A stretch of DNA of 17,041 nt from Sulfurospirillaceae bacterium (GTDB taxonomy: Bacteria > Campylobacterota > Campylobacteria > Campylobacterales > Sulfurospirillaceae): positions 1-17,041 of the forward strand of contig JAQWCT010000025.1 of assembly GCA_028705785.1 (NCBI GenBank), given 5' to 3'. Numbering within the stretch: the stretch's first letter is position 1; the number at the start of each line of letters is the position of its first letter. The notes beneath the pieces were generated by a model that had not been told where the DNA came from, made no database searches, and saw nothing but the letters and a program-made list of their open reading frames with translations. Shown here in pieces: positions 7,143-13,650 of the stretch. Position numbers and translations under genes: made by a program.

Positions 7143-8780
7143 ATGAAAGAGAAGTATCAAAACATTTCAAGGTGGGTGATATACTCGCCTTTTATTTTGA
7201 TGGCTAGCATTATTATTTTTGTCTCTGTTTCTAATGTTGTTTACAATTATTATGAATACCACCGCAATATTGATTTTGAAACAACACAATTAAATCAATT
7301 TTTAACTAAAAATGTAGCTCCTGAACTGGTGCAAGATGCTATCAATGAGCAATATAAGCACATTATTAATAATACGCAAGATAGAACTATTTATGGTATT
7401 TCTGTGATGTTAATAGCCGTTTTAATTAGTGCTTTATTTATCTACTTTATTTTCCGAAAGATTATCCAGCGAACATTGATGTTTCAAAAAGAGTTGGTAG
7501 ATGAAAAAGAAAAAATGGAGCAGATCAGTCATGAACTTCGTGATGCCAATGAGCATTTAGCTTCTCAACTTTACATCGACAACCTTACAAGGCTTGGTAA
7601 TCGTCAAGCACTTGAGCGAGACATTGCATCAATGAAAGAGCCCAAACTGATTGTCCTTGATATTGATAGTTTTAAAGATATCAATGAATTTTTTGGAGCA
7701 GGTATTGGGGACTTTGTTTTAAGAGAAACAGCACAATTATTGACCCGTTTTGGAGAAGAAGAAAACTTGGTTATTTATCGCATAGGCGCAGATGAATTTG
7801 CACTTTTAGAAGATGCCTCGTTAGATGTAGAACGCTATGAAGCTTTGGCTTCTTCATTAGTAGAAGAGTTCAAAGGGAAGGTACTTGAAATTCCTTTTTC
7901 AAAACACCATGTTGAACTCAATGTAGCTATTGGTTTTTCCCTTGAAAGTGAAGATGTTTTTGAAAAAGCCTTTATGGCACTTGAGGAAGCCAAAAAAAGA
8001 GAGATAGACTATCTATGCTATTTTCGCAAAATTGAAAGAACGACTCAGTATGCTGAGCAAATTAAATGGTCACATTTTATTAAAGAATCCATCGAGAATG
8101 ATATGGTTGTACCGTACTATCAACCTATTTTCGATAAACAAAATCACATCGTTAAGTATGAATGTTTGGCAAGAATTCTCAATGAAAAAGAAGAAGCGAT
8201 TCCTCCTGGACTATTCTTGAGTATCTCCAAAAAAGTCAAAAAATATGCAGCATTGGAAAAGATTTTAATTGATAAAAGCTTTAAAGAGATAGCCAAAACC
8301 GATAAGCTTATCTCGGTCAATTTATTGGCACGAGATATGAGCGATAGTAATGTGAGCAATTTCGTGGTAAAAAAGCTTAAAGAGTATAACATCGCCAAAC
8401 AAGTCGTTTTTGAGATCTTAGAAGATGAGAGTATAGAGAGTTTGGATAGGGTGGCTGTTTTTATTGATAGGGTTAAGCGCATGGGTTGTCAAATTGCTAT
8501 TGATGATTTTGGTACGGGATATAGTAACTTTTCGTATCTTTTAAAACTCAAACCTGACTATATTAAAATTGATGGTTCACTTATCAAAAATCTAGATAAA
8601 GATGCAAATTCTGTGGCTATCGTAAGTGCGATCATTACCTTTGCCTCAAAATTAGGTATTAAGACGATTGCTGAGTATGTTCACTCTCAAAGCGTTTATG
8701 ATATTTGTATGGCACTTGGGGTAGATGAGTTTCAAGGATTTTACCTTGCTGAACCCAGTGCTAGACTCAGGGATTCTTAA
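7143..8780 (+). CDS. Membrane-anchored GGDEF/EAL cyclic-di-GMP protein, probable phosphodiesterase
   Basis: The 545 residues comprise two membrane helices (about 14-34 and 84-104) enclosing a ~50-residue periplasmic segment, a helical linker (110-142), a GGDEF domain (about 143-295) and an EAL domain (about 305-540). The GGDEF signature is GADEF (215-219), the usual GH is GA (185-186), and no RxxD inhibitory site is seen, so cyclase activity is doubtful. The EAL domain keeps E340 (as ECL), N393, E424, D454-D455 in IDDFGTG, K475 in YIKID, E511 and Q531, the set needed to hydrolyse c-di-GMP. The likely role is signal-controlled c-di-GMP breakdown, with the GGDEF domain as a possible GTP sensor. 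dapE overlaps its stop. Confidence 0.85.
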   Translation: MKEKYQNISRWVIYSPFILMASIIIFVSVSNVVYNYYEYHRNIDFETTQLNQFLTKNVAPELVQDAINEQYKHIINNTQDRTIYGISVMLIAVLISALFIYFIFRKIIQRTLMFQKELVDEKEKMEQISHELRDANEHLASQLYIDNLTRLGNRQALERDIASMKEPKLIVLDIDSFKDINEFFGAGIGDFVLRETAQLLTRFGEEENLVIYRIGADEFALLEDASLDVERYEALASSLVEEFKGKVLEIPFSKHHVELNVAIGFSLESEDVFEKAFMALEEAKKREIDYLCYFRKIERTTQYAEQIKWSHFIKESIENDMVVPYYQPIFDKQNHIVKYECLARILNEKEEAIPPGLFLSISKKVKKYAALEKILIDKSFKEIAKTDKLISVNLLARDMSDSNVSNFVVKKLKEYNIAKQVVFEILEDESIESLDRVAVFIDRVKRMGCQIAIDDFGTGYSNFSYLLKLKPDYIKIDGSLIKNLDKDANSVAIVSAIITFASKLGIKTIAEYVHSQSVYDICMALGVDEFQGFYLAEPSARLRDS

Positions 8781-9949
8781 TGAATACACAAGAACTTTTT
8801 TTCAAACTTTTGAGTTTTAAATCCATTACGCCCAAAGATGATGGGGCTTTTGATTTTATCAAAGCCTATCTTGATGATTTTGAGGTCATGGAGGTCAATG
8901 TTGAACAGACCAAAAATCTGTTTTTATACAAACGATTTGGCGAAGGTGCGCATCTTTGTTTTGCAGGACATATCGATGTAGTTCCCCCCGGAGAGAGTTG
9001 GGAGAGTGATCCTTTTACGCCTATGCTCAAAGAGGGTGTAGTATATGCTAGAGGGGCGCAAGATATGAAAAGTGGCGTATGCGCTTTTCTAAAAGCATGT
9101 AAAGAAGCCAAAAACTTTAATGGAACACTTTCACTTTTGCTCACCAGTGATGAAGAAGGCGATGCCAAACATGGCACGATAGAAGTCCTCAGAGTGCTTC
9201 AAAAACAAAACTTTTTACCTGGCTTTGCCATCGTGGCAGAACCTACTTGCGAAAAAGTTTTTGGAGATGCTATTAAGGTTGGAAGACGAGGTTCCATTAA
9301 TGGTGTGATAGAAGTCTTTGGCAAACAAGGACATGCGGCATATCCTGAAAAATCAATCAATCCTATCCATGTTATCTCACCCCATTTAGCAAAACTTTGT
9401 GGTCATTTTTTAGACGAGGGTGATGAAGCATTTGCTCCTAGCCAGATGGTTATCACCGATATTCGTAGCGGTATGGAAGTTAGCAATGTGACTCCGGGGT
9501 ATCTTAAACTGATGTTTAATGTTCGTAATTCCACGAAAACAAAAGTAGAAGATATTGAAAATTATGTCAAAAGTGTTTTAAATGGTTTAGATTATAAGCT
9601 TCATCTCTCCCAAAGTTCAAAACCATTCCTTACATGTAAAGATTCTTTGGTGGTTAAAACACTGAGTCAATCCATCTTCCAAGTAAGCCAAACCACACCC
9701 AAGCTTTCAACGGCGGGGGGCACAAGTGATGCGAGATTTTTTGGAGAATTTGGTGTGGCAACTGTGGAATTTGGTGTGGTCAATGACACCATTCACGCCC
9801 CCAATGAATGTTGTCCCATCAAAGAAGTTGAGTCGTTAGTCAAAGTTTTTAAAGATGTTATTAGAGCTCTTGGAAAACTTGATTTGCAAGAAGTAAAAGA
9901 ACCAAAGGTTCGTGGGCTTTGCGCCGAGCAAAACCCAGTGTTAGCGTAG
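8780..9949 (+). CDS. dapE: Succinyl-diaminopimelate desuccinylase with a repeat-derived C-terminal tail
   Basis: This M20 metallopeptidase-family enzyme removes succinate from N-succinyl-LL-DAP, leading to meso-DAP for lysine and cell wall. The di-zinc ligands are visible: H64 and D95 (in GHID and GAQDMK), E126 in TSDEEGD with catalytic E125, E154 in VAEPT, and H339 in TIHAPNE. GTSDARF (314-320) is also typical. The ATG overlaps the upstream stop. At 389 residues it is slightly long: the family fold appears to end near IRALGKL (about 367). Residues 378-389 (RGLCAEQNPVLA) are encoded by one copy of the 64-bp inverted repeat found again at 13040-13103, so the natural C-terminus was probably extended or replaced by the repeat. 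Confidence 0.93.
   Translation: MNTQELFFKLLSFKSITPKDDGAFDFIKAYLDDFEVMEVNVEQTKNLFLYKRFGEGAHLCFAGHIDVVPPGESWESDPFTPMLKEGVVYARGAQDMKSGVCAFLKACKEAKNFNGTLSLLLTSDEEGDAKHGTIEVLRVLQKQNFLPGFAIVAEPTCEKVFGDAIKVGRRGSINGVIEVFGKQGHAAYPEKSINPIHVISPHLAKLCGHFLDEGDEAFAPSQMVITDIRSGMEVSNVTPGYLKLMFNVRNSTKTKVEDIENYVKSVLNGLDYKLHLSQSSKPFLTCKDSLVVKTLSQSIFQVSQTTPKLSTAGGTSDARFFGEFGVATVEFGVVNDTIHAPNECCPIKEVESLVKVFKDVIRALGKLDLQEVKEPKVRGLCAEQNPVLA
9630..9639. repeat. Iterated palindrome TTACATGTAA, copy 4
   Basis: Inside dapE, encoding LTCK at residues 284-287, between SSKPF and DSL, away from the metal ligands. Confidence 0.85.
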
Positions 9950-9975
9950 CTTTTAGAGCTTTGCTTTAAAAGCGT
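9912..9975 (+). repeat. 64-bp dispersed repeat, copy A (overlaps the dapE 3' end)
   Basis: This segment matches the reverse complement of 13040-13103 without gaps with 6 mismatches; 36 bases (9940-9975 against 13040-13075) are identical. A shorter match (AAAGGTT) continues upstream after a one-base length difference. Its first part is read as the last residues of DapE, and its second part forms the hairpin at 9949-9973. Confidence 0.9.
9949..9973 (+). terminator. Hairpin just after the dapE stop (possible weak terminator or mRNA 3' structure)
   Basis: GCTTTTAGAGC and GCTTTAAAAGC can pair as an 11-bp stem with one G-U pair and a TTT loop, starting on the last base of the dapE stop codon. No U-rich tract follows (GTGTCAAG), so efficient intrinsic termination is doubtful. 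The structure is carried by the dispersed repeat. Confidence 0.45.
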
Positions 9976-9979
9976 GTCA

Positions 9980-9998
9980 AGAGTTATGTAAGAACTCT
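9980..9998 (+). other. Small inverted repeat upstream of ridA
   Basis: AGAGTT, a 7-base loop, then AACTCT forms a 6-bp stem between dapE and ridA. It has no T tract, so its role as operator or mRNA structure is open. Confidence 0.3.
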
Positions 9999-10022
9999 AT
10001 TAAATTGCCTTAAGGAAGAAAA

Positions 10023-10394
10023 ATGAAAATTATCGCTACATGTAAAGCTCCACAAGCTATAGGTCCTTACTCTCAGGCTATCTCTTTTGAAAATTTGATT
10101 TTTACCTCTGGTCAAATTGCACTCAAACCTGATGGTGAATTTTTAGCAGGGGATGTGGTTGCGCAAACACATCAAGTGCTCGAAAACTTGAGTGCAGTGT
10201 TAGAAGAAGCAGGAAGTTGCTTTCAAAAAGTGCTTAAGACGACGATTTTTCTAGCCAATATGGAAGATTTTGCCAAAGTTAATGAAGTGTATGGTACCTA
10301 TTTTAAAGACCATAAACCCTCAAGAAGTACCGTGGGCGTGAAGAGCTTACCACGAAATGCTTTGGTTGAAATAGAAGCCATTGCTATTAAGTAG
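10023..10394 (+). CDS. ridA: RidA-family reactive imine/enamine deaminase
   Basis: The 123 residues match the compact YjgF/YER057c/UK114 fold at its usual length: APQAIGPYSQAI (9-20), FTSGQIAL, FLANMEDFAKVNEVY, R101 in KPSRSTV and PRNALVEIEAIA (110-121). RidA trimers in the cytoplasm hydrolyse reactive 2-aminoacrylate-type intermediates released by PLP enzymes. R101 and the C-terminal acidic residues are the expected active-site groups. A ribosome site, AAGGAAG, lies at 10012-10018. The residues TCK near the N-terminus come from a one-off copy of the recurring palindrome (10036-10045). It stands alone between dapE and mqo. Confidence 0.92.
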   Translation: MKIIATCKAPQAIGPYSQAISFENLIFTSGQIALKPDGEFLAGDVVAQTHQVLENLSAVLEEAGSCFQKVLKTTIFLANMEDFAKVNEVYGTYFKDHKPSRSTVGVKSLPRNALVEIEAIAIK

Positions 10395-10404
10395 AAGGTC
10401 TAAG

Positions 10405-10432
10405 TTGTTTATAGGATTTTATATCTTATAAT
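10405..10432 (+). promoter_or_regulatory. Putative sigma-70 promoter of mqo
   Basis: TTGTTT (10405-10410) and TATAAT (10427-10432) are 16 bases apart in the 80-base gap before mqo. AGGAAA (10461-10466) is the ribosome site. Confidence 0.6.
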
Positions 10433-10474
10433 CCAAGCCCAAAATTAAAAATCAAACCCTAGGAAATAATTCGT

Positions 10475-11821
10475 ATGGCGAAAAATCACTATGATGTCTT
10501 AACTGTCGGTGGCGGTATATCAGGAGCAGCTTTGTTTTATGAGCTTGCAAAATACACAAATATCCAAAAAATAGCGTTGGTCGAAAAATACGAGTGCCTT
10601 GCCAAACTCAATTCACATGGCACATCTAATTCTCAAACGATTCATTGTGGCGACATTGAGACAAACTATACTTTAGAAAAAGCCATCAAAGTCAAAGAGA
10701 CGGCAAACATGGTGGTAAAATATTGTTTGCATCATCAAAAAGAGGGCAAGTTTATGTTTGCTCATCAAAAAATGGCGATTGGTGTGGGTGATACTGAAGT
10801 AGAATATATGAAAAACCGATACGAAAGTGTCAAAGGGCTTTATCCTTATATGGAAGTTTTTGACAAAGAAAAATTAGCACAAATTGAGCCTAAACTCATT
10901 TTTGATGCCAATGGAAAAGAACGCCCTGAAAATGTTGTGGGTGTGGGCGTTGAAGCAGATGCTAATGAATATAGTACCGTTGATTTTGGTGCGATGAGTG
11001 AAAGTTTGATTGAGGAAGCGCAAAAAATAGAGGGGAAAATTACCGATATTTTTTTAAATTCACAGGTTTTGAGTATCAAAAAATTTGGCGATGTTCATGT
11101 CGTTATAACCAAAGACCATACTTTTACCGCTGATTTTGTCGTGGTTAATGCAGGCGCACACTCACTTTTCCTTGCTCACCAAATGGGCTTTGGACATGAC
11201 CTTGGTTGTCTTCCTGTTGCAGGGAGCTTTTATATTTCTACTAAAAAAATCCTCAATGGTAAAGTCTATATGGTTCAAAATCCTAAGCTTCCTTTTGCTG
11301 CACTTCACGGTGACCCTGATATTTTAGCAGATGGCTGTACGCGTTTTGGTCCTACAGCGCTTGTGTTACCAAAGTTGGAGCGCTATGTCAATGGAACTTA
11401 TCTTGATTTTTTACAAACTTTACGCCTTGACCATAATGTCATTAAAGTTTTTTATGATTTGATGAAAGATAGCGATATTCGAAACTATATCTTTAGAAAT
11501 TTCTTTTTTGAAGTGCCCAAATATGGAAAAGAGCTTTTTATCAAAGATGCTAGAAAACTTGTACCCTCTTTACAGCTTGAAGATATCGAGTATGCTAAAC
11601 GCTTTGGTGGCGTCAGGCCTCAAGTTATCGATAAAAAAACCAAAAAATTGATGCTTGGAGAAGCGAGCATTAACCCAGGAGGGGGCATTGTTTTTAACAT
11701 GACCCCAAGCCCAGGTGCGACGAGTTGTCTTGGCAATGCAAGACGCGATGTTCGTTTGGTGTGTGAATACCTTGGCAAAACATTTGATGAAAATCTTTTC
11801 AATCAAGAGTTGATAGATTAG
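10475..11821 (+). CDS. mqo: Malate:quinone oxidoreductase, FAD-dependent (short Campylobacterota form)
   Basis: This 448-residue peripheral membrane enzyme would oxidise malate to oxaloacetate and pass electrons to menaquinone, replacing soluble malate dehydrogenase. The FAD-binding loop VGGGISGAALFYEL (11-24) opens the protein; NSHGTSNSQTIHCGDIETNY follows, then a C-terminal FAD-contact region (NPGGGIVFNMTPSPGATSCLG). The length is shorter than E. coli Mqo (~550) but near that of H. pylori HP0086 and C. jejuni Cj0393c as I remember them. No signal peptide or membrane helix is seen. The methyltransferase GTG start overlaps its stop. Another FAD-dependent 2-hydroxyacid oxidase would be the alternative. 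Confidence 0.85.
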   Translation: MAKNHYDVLTVGGGISGAALFYELAKYTNIQKIALVEKYECLAKLNSHGTSNSQTIHCGDIETNYTLEKAIKVKETANMVVKYCLHHQKEGKFMFAHQKMAIGVGDTEVEYMKNRYESVKGLYPYMEVFDKEKLAQIEPKLIFDANGKERPENVVGVGVEADANEYSTVDFGAMSESLIEEAQKIEGKITDIFLNSQVLSIKKFGDVHVVITKDHTFTADFVVVNAGAHSLFLAHQMGFGHDLGCLPVAGSFYISTKKILNGKVYMVQNPKLPFAALHGDPDILADGCTRFGPTALVLPKLERYVNGTYLDFLQTLRLDHNVIKVFYDLMKDSDIRNYIFRNFFFEVPKYGKELFIKDARKLVPSLQLEDIEYAKRFGGVRPQVIDKKTKKLMLGEASINPGGGIVFNMTPSPGATSCLGNARRDVRLVCEYLGKTFDENLFNQELID

Positions 11822-12507
11822 TGAACGCACTTGACCTTTATGCCAAAATAGAGCCACTGATTGGCTTTGACGAGCAGTATGAAAAGCTCTATCAAATCTA
11901 CCTTGAGTGGCTAAAATCTTTACATGTAAAGACTATTTTGGATATAGGTTGTGGTAATGGTAAATTTTTAAAGCATCTGCAAAATCATGGCTTTAAAGCG
12001 CAGGGAATTGAACGCAGTGCGCATATGGTAGAGCGTTCACTGCATCTTGGTGTCGAAGCTAGCACTCAAGAGCTGAGCCAACTTCCCCAAAATTCATTTG
12101 ATTGTGTTGTGGCGATTGCGGATGTTTTAAATTATATTTCCCCTGATGAGATTACAAGATTTTTTGAACAGGTTAATGGTGTTCTCAAACACGGTGGTTA
12201 CTTTTTATGTGATGTCAACACGCTGCATGGTTTTGAAAATGTGGCTGATGGCATTATGACGAAAGAAAATGAAGACTTCTTCTTATGTGTTGAGGCGAAT
12301 TTTGAAGACAAGCAGTTGCAAACACATATCTCATTATTTGAAAAAAAAGGTGATGTGTACCATAAAGAACAAGGTTCCATCACCCAATATTTTCATTCCC
12401 AGACTTTCCTCAAAAAAATAGGAATTTTTAAATTTTGCACTACAAAATCTGTTTCTCTTTTTGGAAGAGAATCCGATAAAACAGTCATGCTTTTGCAAAA
12501 AAAATAA
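11821..12507 (+). CDS. Class I SAM-dependent methyltransferase
   Basis: The 228 residues contain the SAM-binding motif I ILDIGCGNGKFLKHL (39-53), the acidic residue E64 ending beta-2 (GIERS), and DCVVAIADVLNYI as motif III-like. The fold is that of small-molecule or lipid-type class I methyltransferases, but the substrate is unknown. The GTG start overlaps the mqo stop, suggesting cotranscription. It ends 7 bases from the stop of the opposing gene at 12515, so the two genes converge with no room for a separate terminator. The SLHVK segment (34-37) comes from an exact copy of the recurring palindrome. Confidence 0.85.
   Translation: MNALDLYAKIEPLIGFDEQYEKLYQIYLEWLKSLHVKTILDIGCGNGKFLKHLQNHGFKAQGIERSAHMVERSLHLGVEASTQELSQLPQNSFDCVVAIADVLNYISPDEITRFFEQVNGVLKHGGYFLCDVNTLHGFENVADGIMTKENEDFFLCVEANFEDKQLQTHISLFEKKGDVYHKEQGSITQYFHSQTFLKKIGIFKFCTTKSVSLFGRESDKTVMLLQKK
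11920..11929. repeat. Iterated palindrome TTACATGTAA, copy 5
   Basis: Inside the methyltransferase gene, encoding LHVK just before the SAM motif. It is a 12-base perfect palindrome like copy 3. Confidence 0.85.
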
Positions 12508-12514
12508 ATCTCTC

Positions 12515-12988
12515 CTACATCTTTTCCAAAAGTGAACTTAGTGCTGCAGTATTTGTCCCTGAATTTGTCTTACTGCTAGCTTGCATTTGTTCTAATAACT
12601 GTTTTTTATAATCACTCAGTAATTTATCGAGCGTCTCTAAAGCAGTCTTTTGCTCTGCTCCACTTAAAGGTGGTTTCGTATCGCTACCAAGTCCTAATTT
12701 ACCCATGAGCTCTTCTTTTTTCTTTGCCAATAGCTCTTCAATTTTTTTGGCATTTTGCTCTTGTAGGTAATTAGCCGCTCCCATAGACGCGAGTTGTCTT
12801 TTAAATTCTTCTACAGCCGCATCTGATTTTGAGGTTGTTGTTGTATCTTCTGTCGATTTGAGGTTATCAACAAGTTGGCGATGAAGTTCTGCTTGAAAAT
12901 CAGTTGCTGCTGTTGAAGTACTTGTTTTAATACTAGAGGCTGTGTTGAGCATCGTTTGGTTGAGTAAGGCATTATTATTTATAGTCAT
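12515..12988 (-). CDS. Small polar helical protein under a sigma-54-type promoter, probably flagella-linked
   Basis: An upstream in-frame ATG at 13012 exists, but AAGGAG at 12995-13000 and the promoter geometry choose the ATG at 12988, giving 157 residues. The protein has no Cys, no signal peptide and no membrane helix. A Ser/Thr/Asn-rich N-terminus leads to a helical core (DAAVEEFKRQLASMGAANYL, then EQNAKKIEELLAKKKEEL, likely coiled coil), a Pro/Gly break and a second helix (TALETLDKLLSDYKKQLLEQ). I do not recognise a named family. From memory, C. jejuni Cj0391c, close to pyk and mqo, is a flagellar-regulon gene of similar character, so a motility-coexpressed role is plausible but not proven. 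Confidence 0.75.
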   Translation of the reverse strand: MTINNNALLNQTMLNTASSIKTSTSTAATDFQAELHRQLVDNLKSTEDTTTTSKSDAAVEEFKRQLASMGAANYLQEQNAKKIEELLAKKKEELMGKLGLGSDTKPPLSGAEQKTALETLDKLLSDYKKQLLEQMQASSKTNSGTNTAALSSLLEKM

Positions 12989-13010
12989 AGTAAACTCCTT
13001 TGAAAAATAC

Positions 13011-13028
13011 AAGCAAAAATAATTCCTT
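13011..13028 (-). promoter_or_regulatory. Sigma-54 (RpoN) -24/-12 promoter
   Basis: Read on the minus strand, AAGGAATTATTTTTGCTT has GG and GC separated by exactly 10 bases, the invariant RpoN spacing. The TTTTTGCTT half matches the -12 element well, and GGAA fits the epsilonproteobacterial -24 form. Transcription would start near 13001, just before the AAGGAG ribosome site and the 12988 ATG. Confidence 0.65.
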
Positions 13029-13039
13029 CTATTATTAAT

Positions 13040-13103
13040 ACGCTTTTAAAGCAAAGCTCTAAAAGCTACGCTAACGCTGAGTTTTTTTCGGCAGAAAGCC
13101 CAC
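13040..13103 (-). repeat. 64-bp dispersed repeat, copy B (inverted relative to copy A)
   Basis: It lies in the divergent gap between the sigma-54 gene and the GNAT gene, in opposite orientation to 9912-9975. On the minus strand the DapE-tail frame is still open, reading GLSAEKNSALA then stop. An upstream stop a few codons before shows there is no gene attached to it here. Confidence 0.9.
13042..13066. other. Hairpin of repeat copy B
   Basis: It carries the same 11-bp stem as the hairpin after dapE, inverted, 14 bases upstream of the sigma-54 -24 element. It may affect DNA topology or be a passive part of the repeat. Confidence 0.45.
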
Positions 13104-13121
13104 ATAACCTTTAGGTTATGT
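13102..13121. repeat. Palindrome adjoining repeat copy B
   Basis: ACATAACC, loop TTTA, GGTTATGT forms a perfect 8-bp stem immediately outside copy B and 34 bases before the GNAT start. Possible roles are an operator for the GNAT gene or a terminal part of the repeat. The half AGGTTATG resembles the AAAGGTTCG flank of copy A. Confidence 0.5.
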
Positions 13122-13127
13122 TAAAAT
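13122..13127 (+). promoter_or_regulatory. Possible -10 box of the GNAT gene
   Basis: TAAAAT directly follows the palindrome at 13102-13121 and lies 28 bases before the TTG start. A second candidate, TATATT (13134-13139), is too close to the ribosome site. Weak call. Confidence 0.3.
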
Positions 13128-13155
13128 AAAGGATATATTTTTGAAAGGAAATCCC

Positions 13156-13617
13156 TTGATAGAACTAAGAGAAGCGACACAAGATGATATTTTGGCTTTA
13201 TGCGGACTACTTAAGACACTTTTTTCTGGTGAACGCGAGTTTATACCCAATGCGGATGTTCAAAAATGCGCATTAGAGATGATACTGGGTAATCCAGAGA
13301 TTGGAAAGATATTTGTTTGTCAAAATGACGGAGAAATTATTGGGATGGTGAGTTTGCTTTTCACGATTAGTACTGCTTTGGGCGGCAAAGTAGCGATGCT
13401 TGAAGATATGATTATGTCATCACAATTTCAAGGCAAAGGATTTGGGACAAAGCTTCTAGCCCATGCCATTGCGGAAGCAAAAAAGCTTACATGTAAAAGG
13501 CTTACGCTACTGAGTGACACAGATAACCTTAACGCCCATCGCTTTTATGAGCAGTTTGGGTTTAAATATTCACCTATGCTTCCCATGAGATTGATTTTAG
13601 AAGATGCTTTTAGATAA
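13156..13617 (+). CDS. GNAT-family N-acetyltransferase
   Basis: The 153 residues begin MIELREATQDD, the usual GNAT N-terminus. The acetyl-CoA loop is QGKGFG (92-97) in MIMSSQFQGKGFGTKLL, followed by LLSDTDNLNAHRFYEQFGFKY, the standard C-terminal signature. I chose TTG 13156 over the TTG at 13141 because AAAGGA (13144-13149) is correctly spaced only for 13156. The acceptor substrate cannot be predicted. LTCK (111-114) is encoded by an exact copy of the recurring palindrome, in the helix-strand turn before the strand RLTLLSD. Confidence 0.88.
   Translation: MIELREATQDDILALCGLLKTLFSGEREFIPNADVQKCALEMILGNPEIGKIFVCQNDGEIIGMVSLLFTISTALGGKVAMLEDMIMSSQFQGKGFGTKLLAHAIAEAKKLTCKRLTLLSDTDNLNAHRFYEQFGFKYSPMLPMRLILEDAFR
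13487..13496. repeat. Iterated palindrome TTACATGTAA, copy 6
   Basis: Inside the GNAT gene, encoding LTCK. Confidence 0.85.
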
Positions 13618-13650
13618 ACTTAGATTTAGCATGTTTTCGAAGGGGCATTT

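Noticed and set aside
9949..9973. Efficient intrinsic terminator of dapE
   Set aside because: The stem is good but no U tract follows, and the same hairpin occurs in copy B without a gene to terminate, so it is better seen as part of the repeat.
12989..13012. Longer N-terminus (MYFSKEFT) for the minus-strand helical gene
   Set aside because: The ATG at 13012 lies upstream of the predicted sigma-54 transcript start (about 13001), and AAGGAG would then be inside the coding region.
9912..13103. Insertion sequence or composite transposon
   Set aside because: Inverted repeats are present but there is no transposase or integrase between them, no target duplication is evident, and the enclosed genes are ordinary housekeeping types.
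13141..13155. TTG at 13141 as the GNAT start
   Set aside because: The ribosome site AAAGGA (13144-13149) lies downstream of it and fits the TTG at 13156, which also gives the normal GNAT N-terminus.
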